From assembly GCA_947455195.1 (NCBI GenBank), contig CANGMI010000003.1, forward strand, positions 1 through 64,000: DNA of 64,000 nucleotides. The letters run 5' to 3'. The translations under genes and the position numbers were made by a program. Source of the stretch: Pseudomonadota bacterium. GTDB taxonomy: Bacteria > Pseudomonadota > Gammaproteobacteria > Burkholderiales > SG8-39. This document shows, one piece after another, positions 16,648 through 24,157 of this stretch. How positions within the stretch are numbered: position 1 is the first letter of the stretch; each line of letters starts with the position of its first letter. The notes beneath the pieces were generated by a model, which did not search any database, was not told the DNA's origin, and saw only the letters and a program-made list of their open reading frames with translations.

Positions 16648-17775
16648 ATGCCAGTCTCCCGACCATCGCGCCATGAGATCGCGGCCATCTCGGCAGGCAA
16701 GGACCATACCCTCGCACGCCTGAGGACTGGCGAAGTTCTGGGTTGGGGCGGCGCAGGCAGTGGCCGCATGAGCACACCCGATCGGGACATCTGCAGCCCC
16801 TTCAGGACAACCGACGCCAAGCCGGTCTACGTCGCGAAGTCCTCACGCTATGCTGACGTCTCGGCGGGTTACGGCGTGAGCCTGGGCATTTCAGACACCC
16901 GGCAGACCCTGATCTGGGGCTTCTGTCAGGTGGGCCTCGGCGGTACCCGTGGCTTTACCGAGGAACCGATCCTCGTGGACGGGATCAGCAATGCCTCGAA
17001 GGTCGTGGCGGGGCAATTGCTCCATGCCGCGATCGATCAGTCGGGCGATCTCTACACCTGGGGCATGAGTACGGATGGCGCTCTGGGACGTACCGCGGCG
17101 ACGATCAACGCCAGACCCGGTGTCGTCCGTCTGCCGGCAACCCAGGCGATTGCCATTGGCGACGCCTTCATGGTGGCTCTGTCGACCGAGGGCCGTTTGC
17201 ACGCTTGGGGAAGCAACAGCGCCGGCCAACTGGGACTGGGCCATCTGGAGAGCGCTACCAGCCCGCAGTCGATCAGCCTCGGTTCACGGGTCAAGGCCAT
17301 CGCAGCAGGCTCTACCCATGTTCTGGCGTTGACCGCGTCAGGCCAGGTTTTCGGCTGGGGCAGCAATCACTTCGGCCAGGTCTCCTTCAACCAGCGAAAG
17401 GGCCGGGGCGCGCAGGCGTTCATGAGCGAGCCGGTGCCGATTGATCTGCCCGAACCGACGAGCGCCCTGGCGGCCGGAATGCATTATTCGGTCGCGCTCG
17501 GCACATCGGGACGAGTCTATACCTGGGGCTGGAACGGCTTTGGCCAACTGGGCCACGGCGACCTTGAAGCCCGAGACGCCCCGACCGTCATCCGGCATTT
17601 GTCGGGCGTTCGCGCGATTGCCGCAGGAGAAGCGCATGTGGTGGCAACGGGAGAAACGAACCTCCTCGGTTGGGGCTGCAATGAGTCCGGCCAGTTGGGA
17701 AGCGCGAATCCGAGGCAGATGAGCCCACATGCGCTCCTCGCGATTGCAGGAAGCGATCGTGCCAGACCCGACTGA
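16648..17775 (+). CDS. RCC1-repeat beta-propeller protein
   Basis: A 375-aa protein built almost entirely of RCC1-type repeats. The recurring blade motif can be counted about seven times: GWGGAGSG, WGFCQVGLGG, TWGMSTDGALG, AWGSNSAGQLGLG, GWGSNHFGQVS, TWGWNGFGQLGHG and GWGCNESGQLGS. These alternate with AIAAGSTHVLALTASGQV-type strands, enough for one seven-bladed propeller. There is no signal peptide, so it is probably cytoplasmic unless secreted with a partner. RCC1 propellers are protein- or nucleic-acid-binding scaffolds. Its place between the YHYH lipoprotein and the oxidase-like protein, with a short overlap into the latter, implies a joint role. Confidence 0.85.
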   Translation: MPVSRPSRHEIAAISAGKDHTLARLRTGEVLGWGGAGSGRMSTPDRDICSPFRTTDAKPVYVAKSSRYADVSAGYGVSLGISDTRQTLIWGFCQVGLGGTRGFTEEPILVDGISNASKVVAGQLLHAAIDQSGDLYTWGMSTDGALGRTAATINARPGVVRLPATQAIAIGDAFMVALSTEGRLHAWGSNSAGQLGLGHLESATSPQSISLGSRVKAIAAGSTHVLALTASGQVFGWGSNHFGQVSFNQRKGRGAQAFMSEPVPIDLPEPTSALAAGMHYSVALGTSGRVYTWGWNGFGQLGHGDLEARDAPTVIRHLSGVRAIAAGEAHVVATGETNLLGWGCNESGQLGSANPRQMSPHALLAIAGSDRARPD

Positions 17776-19633
17776 CATCGAACCCACCCGCCGGCAATTC
17801 CTGCGGGTGAGCGCCGCCATGGCATCGACCACCCTGATTCCCCCGGGACTTGGCGGTTGCAGCGAAGGACCACCCGAAAAGTCCGGCAAACCGCAGGAGA
17901 CCTTCGTTCAGCCCATGGTGCTCGAAGCCCGGGATGGGTTGCTCGACCTGACGTTGAGGGCATCCTATTTCGAGACCCGATTGGCCGGATCGATCGCGGG
18001 CAAGAGCCAGGCCGTGTCCCTGCGCGCATACGCCTGCAACGAGCACGGGCCCGGCGTCTCAGGGCCGACCCTGGTGGTAACAGGGGGGGACCAGTTGCGC
18101 ATCAGGGTAGTCAACAACCTTCCGGTCAACCCGCCACTGCGGTGGTTCAGAGACCCCACAAACTACATCAGTCCCAACACGACCAACCTCCATACCCACG
18201 GGCTGCATGTCTCGCCGAATTTCTACCCGGAGCGCACCCCCCCCGAGTACGGCGACCATGTGGTCGATTCGCGCTCCGGCGGCATCCAGCCGCGCGGGGA
18301 CTCCCGACAATATGTCTACGACATACCCGAGAACCACCCCGCGGGCCCGTTCTACTACCACCCTCAATACCATGGCAGCAGTGCCCTGCAGACGGGCAGC
18401 CTCATGTGTGGGGCGCTCATGGTCCGTGGTCCGATGGACAGGCTGCCGGAGATGGCACGAGCGAGGGAACTGATCTTTCTGTTTCAGGCACCCTACTATT
18501 CAGCAGGCGACAGCGGCGATACCGACGGAGTCAAGGCAGGCACGCTCGAGAACTTCGCCCAGATCGCCGTCCATCCGACCGGCCATGGGGTGCGTTCTGC
18601 CCATGCCGACGGCCCGGAGAGTCAACCGGTCCTGATCAACGGCGTACGTCATCCGACGATCGTCATGCAGACGGGCGAGGTCCATCGATGGCGGCTCATC
18701 AATACCCAGATCTTCAACGCGCTGAACCTGAGTCTCGACGACCACACGCTGCTGGAATACACGACGGACGGATGGGAAAGAGCTTCGTGGCGTGAACACC
18801 TGGACGCAGCGCGGAGGGACGGCAAAGGATTGATGCTGGGGCCCGGCAATCGCGCCTCCGTACTGCTCCGGGGCGGGGCGCCCGGCACGTACCTGCTCAG
18901 GTCGCTGCCCCTGGAATTGGCTCGAGGCCATCAGTCTGCTACCTTGCCCGGGCAGATCCTTGCGAGGATCGTCGTCGTCGAAGGCACCGCGGCGTTCGAT
19001 TTGCCACAGACCCCGCTCCCTGTCAGCGAATTTCTGAATCCGATTACCGACCACGAGCTTGCGAGCGCGGGCGGGCGAAAGCGAAGCATCGTCTTCGACA
19101 TGGTGGGCAATGAGGCTATCGGTGCCACGCGAAACGCCCGATCAGCACTCGGCGCCGCCTTCGCGCAGGCAACGACCGCGGCCTCAACCGCGAAAGAGTC
19201 GGTCGGGCAATCGATTGCGGTTGCGATGGCTGCACTCTCCAGACTGACAGGCGTCGCAGTGGGCAACACCGATGTCCGTCCGCCGATCGCATCGCCCACC
19301 CGCAACTATCAGGTACAGCCCGCCAATGTGATCGGCCACAATGTCATTCTCGATGCGGTCGAAGAATGGACGGTGTTCAATTGCAACAGCATCGGTCACT
19401 CGATTCACATCCATGTGAATCCGATGTACGTCATCAAGGTCAATGGCGCGCCGATAGACCCCTATTGGTGCGACACCTTGAGTCTGCCAGCGGGCGGCAC
19501 GCCCGAAATCCCGACCTCGGCGACGATCAGAATGAGGTTCAAGGACTTCGCAGGACCCCATATCCTCCAAAGTCAGATGTTGCAGTATGCCGATCTGGGC
19601 CTGATTCAGCGCATAACCGTGGTGCCGGCCTGA
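17759..19633 (+). CDS. Multicopper oxidase-like protein with degenerate copper sites
   Basis: A 624-aa cupredoxin protein. A GTG at 17759 with AGGAAG upstream is a likely start; the track uses an ATG at 17729. Either start overlaps the RCC1 gene. The N-terminus carries a twin-arginine signal (TRRQFLRVSAAMASTTLIPPG), so export of the folded protein is expected. Cupredoxin landmarks are present: NLHTHGLHV (H145, H147), a second site reading YHPQYHGSSALQ where oxidases have HPH, and HSIHIHV at about 547. The C-terminal HCHxxxH motif is replaced by QSQMLQY (604-610), so the type-1 cysteine and several histidines are gone. Oxidase activity is therefore doubtful, and a binding or structural role is more likely. 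Confidence 0.85.
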   Translation: MPDPTDIEPTRRQFLRVSAAMASTTLIPPGLGGCSEGPPEKSGKPQETFVQPMVLEARDGLLDLTLRASYFETRLAGSIAGKSQAVSLRAYACNEHGPGVSGPTLVVTGGDQLRIRVVNNLPVNPPLRWFRDPTNYISPNTTNLHTHGLHVSPNFYPERTPPEYGDHVVDSRSGGIQPRGDSRQYVYDIPENHPAGPFYYHPQYHGSSALQTGSLMCGALMVRGPMDRLPEMARARELIFLFQAPYYSAGDSGDTDGVKAGTLENFAQIAVHPTGHGVRSAHADGPESQPVLINGVRHPTIVMQTGEVHRWRLINTQIFNALNLSLDDHTLLEYTTDGWERASWREHLDAARRDGKGLMLGPGNRASVLLRGGAPGTYLLRSLPLELARGHQSATLPGQILARIVVVEGTAAFDLPQTPLPVSEFLNPITDHELASAGGRKRSIVFDMVGNEAIGATRNARSALGAAFAQATTAASTAKESVGQSIAVAMAALSRLTGVAVGNTDVRPPIASPTRNYQVQPANVIGHNVILDAVEEWTVFNCNSIGHSIHIHVNPMYVIKVNGAPIDPYWCDTLSLPAGGTPEIPTSATIRMRFKDFAGPHILQSQMLQYADLGLIQRITVVPA

Positions 19634-20397
19634 GGACCAGAGGTCTCGTTCCCGGCGGAGGCGTCGGAAGACTGGGCCGCCGCACTCGCCCCCGGCTCCC
19701 GGGGAGGGTTCCCTCGCGGCACCTGGAGTGACAGCACGCTGGATGCCAGGCCGCGCGATGGCATCGGCGGCAATGCCAGGGCCGGGCGATTCATCACGGC
19801 ATGCGCGATCGCCTTGTCGACGCCCAGGCCGAGCAGTATGCGAGACACCACCTGGTTGATGTAATCGTTGCTGCATCCCTCGTTGATGATGTCTCTGGCG
19901 CTCCCCCTCAAGCAGCCCAGTACAAGATTGACGCCGATCGAGGGCGGCATGTCGGCGAAAACGCCTTGCCTGATGCCCTCGACGACATCCCTCTCGACAT
20001 CTCGATACATGAGGTGCCGCGCGTCCGTACTGGGCCACTCGGCCTTCAGCAACAAGCGGGTCACGACGGGAAACTCAGCGACGGTCAACAGCGCCCATCG
20101 GGTCTTGGTGGCTACCCGCACGACCACGTCAGGCATCTCCGGAGATTGGGCCAGACAATTGGCCGTCAATTCATTGGTCAATCGTCGTCCCAGGACCCGC
20201 AAGAGGTCAGCGACGGAACCATACAAGCGGCGAAGTGCAGGTCGAGACACGCTGGCCTCCCTCACCACATCCTCAACCTTGATCTGGTCGATCTCAGCCT
20301 TGCTGGCCAGGGCCGAGGCGCCCAGCAAGATCCTGTCTTCGATCTGCTCGATCGTTTTTTCGTCGGCCCTGAACGGGTGATGAACTATGGTTGGCAT
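19606..20397 (-). CDS. TetR-family transcriptional regulator, copy A
   Basis: A 263-aa regulator. I prefer the ATG at 20397 (MPTIVHHPFRA) to the GTG at 20445. The helix-turn-helix lies at IKVEDVVREASVSRPALRRLYGSVADLL. The ligand-binding half includes DVVEGIRQGVFADMPPSIGVNLVLGCLRG and LLGLGVDKAIAHAV, which match the same region of the TetR at 20685, so the two are paralogues. The C-terminal ~45 residues are Pro/Ala/Ser-rich and extend past the fold. The gene is convergent with, and overlaps by 28 bp, the oxidase-like gene, which makes it a candidate regulator of the YHYH/RCC1/oxidase cassette. Confidence 0.82.
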   Translation of the reverse strand: MPTIVHHPFRADEKTIEQIEDRILLGASALASKAEIDQIKVEDVVREASVSRPALRRLYGSVADLLRVLGRRLTNELTANCLAQSPEMPDVVVRVATKTRWALLTVAEFPVVTRLLLKAEWPSTDARHLMYRDVERDVVEGIRQGVFADMPPSIGVNLVLGCLRGSARDIINEGCSNDYINQVVSRILLGLGVDKAIAHAVMNRPALALPPMPSRGLASSVLSLQVPRGNPPREPGASAAAQSSDASAGNETSGPQAGTTVMR

Positions 20398-20537
20398 GCG
20401 AGGCCTCGCCCTCTCCTGCCACGGCTGAAAACGAGGACGCCCCACCGAGCCACTCGACCATCAAGCCATGCCGCGGCGAACAGGCCGGCGGCATGAATGG
20501 CAAGGGAAAGCAAAAGCCCGGACACGAAGGCCAGCAT
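20385..20537 (-). CDS. Possible small membrane protein (50 aa)
   Basis: A short frame, MLAFVSGLLLSLAIHAAGLFAAAWLDGRVARWGVLVFSRGRRGRG..., lies between the two TetR genes on their strand. It has one convincing transmembrane helix followed by a positively charged tail, and GGGAGGGG eight bases before the ATG. It overlaps the start of TetR copy A by 13 bp, consistent with coupling. It has no recognisable family and could be a chance ORF in GC-rich DNA. Confidence 0.3.
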   Translation of the reverse strand: MLAFVSGLLLSLAIHAAGLFAAAWLDGRVARWGVLVFSRGRRGRGLACQP

Positions 20538-20684
20538 TCGTCCATCCCCTCCCATCGAACATGGCACTGGGTTATCGAAGCGCAATCTGCGCCGGGCCAT
20601 CGTACCGATATCGGCGCGGTCCGCCGGAACGGGCGCACCGCTTCGTGCCCCCAGACATGACATGCCAGACGCAAGGCATCGGCG

Positions 20685-21431
20685 TCACGGTCGACCTTTC
20701 CCGGAACCGCCCCGCTGGCGCCTGCTGACTTGCTGAGGTCCACCAGCGTGCAATACCCCCATTTCAGCCAGTTTTCCCAGAATACCGGGTGCAACACCGA
20801 GGGGGCGGCAGGGCAGTGCCCGTCGCGAGACATGACTGGCCGATGCGGCATCCACACCGAGCCCGATCAGCACCTGATGGGCGACACTGTCCTCGAAGCC
20901 TGCCTGATCTCCCTCGACAAGCAGGGTGTGGACACCCCCCATCAAGCTGCCGATCGCGATACTCGCGCCGATCGACACGGGCATGTTCGTGAAAACACCT
21001 TCTCGAATGCCTGCCTGAACGTCTCGAACAATGACATGGAATATGTCGTGATCATCGCCCTGGCTCGGCCATTGTATCTGCCGAAAGAAGCGACCCAGCA
21101 TCGGGACATCGACAAAAAGCCGCAGTGATATCCGGATGGTGGATGCGAGGCGCGTTGCGGCATCGACACCGTGGGGCACCAGATCGTCCATCATGGCAGC
21201 GACTTCCAGCATCAGTTGCCTTGACAGCGCGCCATACAATCCGGGAATGGATGGGAAGTATTTGTAGAAGGTGCCGCGCGAGACCCCAGCCTGCCTGACG
21301 ACATCCTCGACTTCCAACGCATGGATGGAATGCGCAGACGCAAGTTCGAGACCGGATAACAGGAGATGCAACTGCATCTCCTCACGGCGCAGGGCTGCAA
21401 CCCTGATTCGATGATCCAGAGGATTGGCCAT
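20685..21431 (-). CDS. TetR-family transcriptional regulator, copy B
   Basis: A 248-aa regulator with helix-turn-helix ALEVEDVVRQAGVSRGTFYKYFPSIPGLYGAL near residues 38-70. The C-terminal effector domain shares IREGVFTNMPVSIGASIAIGSLMGG and HQVLIGLGVDAASASHV with copy A. The first ~45 residues (PLDHRIRVAALRREEMQLHLLLSGLELASAHSIHALEVEDVV) recur almost exactly in a relic at 23192-23374. It reads in the same direction as copy A, 147 bp from the small ORF between them. Likely targets are its own promoter and the neighbouring exported cassette, though this is inferred only from position. Confidence 0.85.
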   Translation of the reverse strand: MANPLDHRIRVAALRREEMQLHLLLSGLELASAHSIHALEVEDVVRQAGVSRGTFYKYFPSIPGLYGALSRQLMLEVAAMMDDLVPHGVDAATRLASTIRISLRLFVDVPMLGRFFRQIQWPSQGDDHDIFHVIVRDVQAGIREGVFTNMPVSIGASIAIGSLMGGVHTLLVEGDQAGFEDSVAHQVLIGLGVDAASASHVSRRALPCRPLGVAPGILGKLAEMGVLHAGGPQQVSRRQRGGSGKGRP

Positions 21432-21477
21432 CTCGAGGTGGTGTCGTTTCCGTGCGTTTTTCAGCGATCGCGGCCAC
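21295..21477. repeat. Segment duplicated at 23192-23374 (TetR 5' end and upstream DNA)
   Basis: This stretch covers the first ~45 codons of TetR copy B and about 45 bases upstream. It aligns along its length to 23192-23374, with exact runs such as gaccggataacagg, gcatctcctcacggcgcagggctg and gatgatccagaggattgg. Both copies have the same orientation. Confidence 0.75.
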
Positions 21478-21690
21478 TCGTTCGGTCCGGGGGGCAGGTA
21501 CCGAACCTGACGGAATGTGCACGAGCGAGAGTATAAGTGACCTCGGTAGGGAGCAGTCTCTCGGGAGCATGCCGGGTTGGCCTCCGCGCCCTCGCTGGAA
21601 GTACCTCGCCACCCGTCAGGACGCCGCGGCCTGAAACGCCTCGCCGTTGGTCGGGGGTCTGCCGGCCGCGGGAGTAACGGTCGCAGGCGT

Positions 21691-22665
21691 CTAGGTGTGG
21701 AACTGGTTGTAGAACGCTTCGACCTCTTCGTTCAGCCGGTTCCTCGCCTCGGTCGACTCGGGAGGTGAGCGAAGCGCAGCGTAATATTCCGTGCTCAATC
21801 TGCGGGCTCTGGCTATGTCTGCAGCCGTGTGACCGCCGCGCTCGCCGACCTCATAGGCCAGATGGCCTCTGCCGCCCATGAGCCCGTAATCGTCGGCGAA
21901 CTTTTGATATTCCGCTGGAAGTACACCTCCGGCCGATGGAATCTGGAGAATATTCCTGCAGAAGCTTTCAGCGGACATCTTCCCGTACAGGATGGCTCTG
22001 TTGTTGAGTTGAATTTCGCCAAACCGCTTGTTGGGCAAGATCGCGACGATATTCGTATCGGAGTATCCGTACGGGTCACCGGTCGGGACGCGAGTCACAT
22101 TCTTTGCTATCGACATGCCGTTTTCAGGGGTACATGTCTGCGTGATCTTGAGCGCCATGGCCCGGTATATCGCGTTGGTGTTGCCCACCAGGGTAATGCG
22201 GAAGACATCCTTGAGTTGCTTGACATCGCCTTTGTAATGATCTTCCCGTTCGAGACCGGTTTGAGCCAGGCCCAGCTTGGCCAGTGCACCCCTGAACTGT
22301 TTCGCCGGGCCGGGACAAAGCTGGCCGCCGCAGGTGAAGGCGACATATCTGCCGAGTTCCAGAAGCCACAAATTCGTCCCGAAGGCTTTGTCGCTCTTTC
22401 CATCTGCGTACAGAGCCCGGAGGTCTTGTATCGTCGTGCGAAGTCGGGTCCAGTGGGGGCTTTCGAATCTGCCGGAGGGATGTGCCAGGGCGCCTGGCTG
22501 ATTGACCGGATGTCTGGGGTTGGTGATCAGCTTCGGCTGCAGCACGCCCATTTGAAGGTTTCGAGGATCGGTTTTTTCAGCAATGAAGCCCTTGAGGCAG
22601 TGCTCGAAATTGTCTGCATCCTGCTGCTGGTAAGGCATCTTCCAGATGTTCTTGACGGTTGGCAC
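21691..22665 (-). CDS. Putative RelA/SpoT-like nucleotidyltransferase domain protein (orphan)
   Basis: A 324-aa protein starting at GTG with GAGGAG eight bases upstream. There is no signal peptide or membrane segment. Residues 149-161 (KQLKDVFRITLVG), 199-218 (YGYSDTNIVAILPNKRFGEI) and 266-275 (RGHLAYEVGE) fall in the order and spacing of the metal-binding Asp, the GY-x-D base-stacking Tyr and the EIQ glutamate of RelA/SpoT synthetase domains (here D153, Y201, E217), followed by the H-x-x-YE motif seen in some stand-alone or toxin-type members. Overall similarity is otherwise low, so the assignment is tentative. The gene has visibly lower GC and a different codon flavour than its neighbours. 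No immunity or antitoxin gene is evident. Confidence 0.6.
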   Translation of the reverse strand: MPTVKNIWKMPYQQQDADNFEHCLKGFIAEKTDPRNLQMGVLQPKLITNPRHPVNQPGALAHPSGRFESPHWTRLRTTIQDLRALYADGKSDKAFGTNLWLLELGRYVAFTCGGQLCPGPAKQFRGALAKLGLAQTGLEREDHYKGDVKQLKDVFRITLVGNTNAIYRAMALKITQTCTPENGMSIAKNVTRVPTGDPYGYSDTNIVAILPNKRFGEIQLNNRAILYGKMSAESFCRNILQIPSAGGVLPAEYQKFADDYGLMGGRGHLAYEVGERGGHTAADIARARRLSTEYYAALRSPPESTEARNRLNEEVEAFYNQFHT

Positions 22666-23191
22666 AGCTCGATCTCCTCATGCGGGCATGTTGCAGCGGG
22701 TTCGACAATGCCTGCGCTACCGGACGCTGGCAGGTTTCGAGCGTGTATCCCGCCCTCTTTTGTCAGTTGCGCAAGTCCGAAGGCGCAGGTTCGGCGCCGG
22801 TGCACTCGGCCAAGGGCACGGTCTGGTGACACTGCCTGATGGGCGGTTCAGGCGGTTTCTCGAGCAAGCGCAGAGCTGGGAGCAGTCAGGTTTCCAACTT
22901 GGCATCGGCCTCGCACCAAGTCTTTGAATTCATGGTGGAGATGAGGAGGATCGAACGCCGGACCTTCTCATTGCGAATGGCAACATCCCGCCATCAGCGC
23001 TTGATTACATTGACTTTTCCTGCGGTTGCAAACTCGGCAGCAAGGTCGGCCAAGGTTTGTCGCGCAGCCCGGACAGCACCCAGCCTCAAGTCTATCAGCC
23101 ACTGACTTTCGCATTCCTGCCCGGCCTCGGCCTGCTCATCAGCCGGGTGCCTGAGGCTCCTGGGGAGCATCTCGAGTTGTCGGTGTCGCTC
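22666..23191. other. Gene-free stretch with a tRNA relic
   Basis: No coding sequence with a family match or a good start is seen on either strand of these 526 bases. The only recognisable element is the partial tRNA-Ala 3' end at 22933-22980. The sequence reads as decayed or junction DNA between the RelA/SpoT-like gene and the TetR relic. Confidence 0.5.
22933..22980 (-). repeat. Partial copy of the tRNA-Ala 3' end (att-like)
   Basis: The sequence tggtggagatgaggaggatcgaac is identical over 24 bases to the 3' end of the tRNA-Ala gene at 27140-27215, including the encoded CCA. The next ~24 bases (gccggaccttctcattgcgaatgg) match with few changes, and similarity then fades within the anticodon arm. 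It has the same orientation as the intact tRNA, as an att duplicate left by an integrating element would. The D-arm and 5' half are missing, so it is not a functional tRNA. Confidence 0.75.
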
Positions 23192-23374
23192 CTGACCCCA
23201 TCTTCGACTTCCACCTCATGGATGGAGCGCGCAGAAGCGAGTTGCAGACCGGATAACAGGTGATGCAACCGCATCTCCTCACGGCGCAGGGCTGCTACCC
23301 TGACTCGATGATCCAGAGGATTGGTCATCTCGCGACAGGGTGGTTTCGGTACATTTTCGAGCGAGCGCGGCCAC
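23192..23374 (-). pseudogene. TetR N-terminal relic (truncated copy of copy B)
   Basis: The minus-strand frame MTNPLDHRVRVAALRREEMRLHHLLSGLQLASARSIHEVEVED is nearly identical to the first ~45 residues of TetR copy B. It breaks off just before the recognition helix and runs into unrelated sequence (GVRSDTDNSRCSPG...), stopping at 23095. The DNA upstream of the start is also similar to that of copy B. No ligand domain remains, so this is a dead fragment from a segmental duplication or recombination junction. Confidence 0.8.
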
Positions 23375-23546
23375 GGATTCCGACCGGGTGGCCTGCACTG
23401 GAAGCGCCTCAGGGCGAAAACCCCCGCATGGAGATTGTTGCAGTAAGCTCGGCGTCGTGGCGAGGCATCGACGGCAAGCGAGCATGCAGCAGTCCCGCAG
23501 ACGATTCGACGAGCCCGCGACGATCAGGCACACCCGGAGACACCCC

Positions 23547-24128
23547 ATGGACATCATCAAACCCGTCAAGTTCGGTCATGTCGTGTATCGCACCCGACAA
23601 TTCGCGTCGATGATCGACTGGTACCAGAAGGTGTTCGGCGCCACGGTGCAGTTCCAGAATCCGGCACTGGCCTTCCTGACCTACGATGACGAGCATCATC
23701 GCTTCGCCTTCGTCAACCTCGAAGTCTTCGACACCGAGGGGCGACTGACCTCGCGGCAAGGCTCGGTGGGTGTCGATCACGTCGCCTACACCTACACCTC
23801 GGTGCGCGACCTTCTCGAAACCTATGACCGGCTCAAGCAGATGGGCATCACGCCCTACTGGCCGCTGCATCACGGCGTGACGGTGTCGCTCTACTACGCC
23901 GACCCGGATGGCAACCAGATGGAATTTCAGGTCGACAGCTACCCCAGCGTTGCCGAGACCAATGCCTTCATGTTCGGACCCGGGTATGCCGAAAATCCTC
24001 TCGGCGTGGAATTCGACCCGGCCGAATGGCTGGCACGACTGCGCGCCGGAGAACCCGAGTCGAACTTCCTCAAGCGAAGCGTGCACCAGCCGGTGTCGCC
24101 ATTTCGCGGCTCGATGTTCAACGGTTGA
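23547..24128 (+). CDS. VOC-superfamily (glyoxalase/bleomycin-resistance/extradiol dioxygenase-like) protein
   Basis: A 193-aa protein. The track's upstream extension is discarded for the ATG at 23547 after GGAGA. Two beta-alpha-beta-beta-beta modules are seen: VKFGHVVYRTRQFASMIDWYQKVFGATV and VDHVAYTYTSVRDLLETYDRLKQMGITPYWPLHHG. Probable metal ligands are the His in FGHVVY, the His in VDHVAY and the Glu in QMEFQVDS, the usual 2-His-1-Glu set. The C-terminal tail (ENPLGVEFDPAEWLARLRAGEPE) resembles biphenyl-diol-dioxygenase-like members of the superfamily. It lies 29 bp upstream of a secreted hydrolase in the same orientation; substrate is unknown. Confidence 0.85.
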   Translation: MDIIKPVKFGHVVYRTRQFASMIDWYQKVFGATVQFQNPALAFLTYDDEHHRFAFVNLEVFDTEGRLTSRQGSVGVDHVAYTYTSVRDLLETYDRLKQMGITPYWPLHHGVTVSLYYADPDGNQMEFQVDSYPSVAETNAFMFGPGYAENPLGVEFDPAEWLARLRAGEPESNFLKRSVHQPVSPFRGSMFNG

Positions 24129-24157
24129 ACCCCCGTCATCGAAAGGAGACAGGATCG

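Noticed and set aside
22839-23105. 88-aa ORF over the tRNA relic
   Set aside because: It consists of tRNA-derived and junction sequence and has no conserved features.
24026-24157. N-terminal extension of the esterase frame
   Set aside because: It overlaps the VOC gene and would bury the signal peptide. AAAGGAG marks the ATG at 24158.
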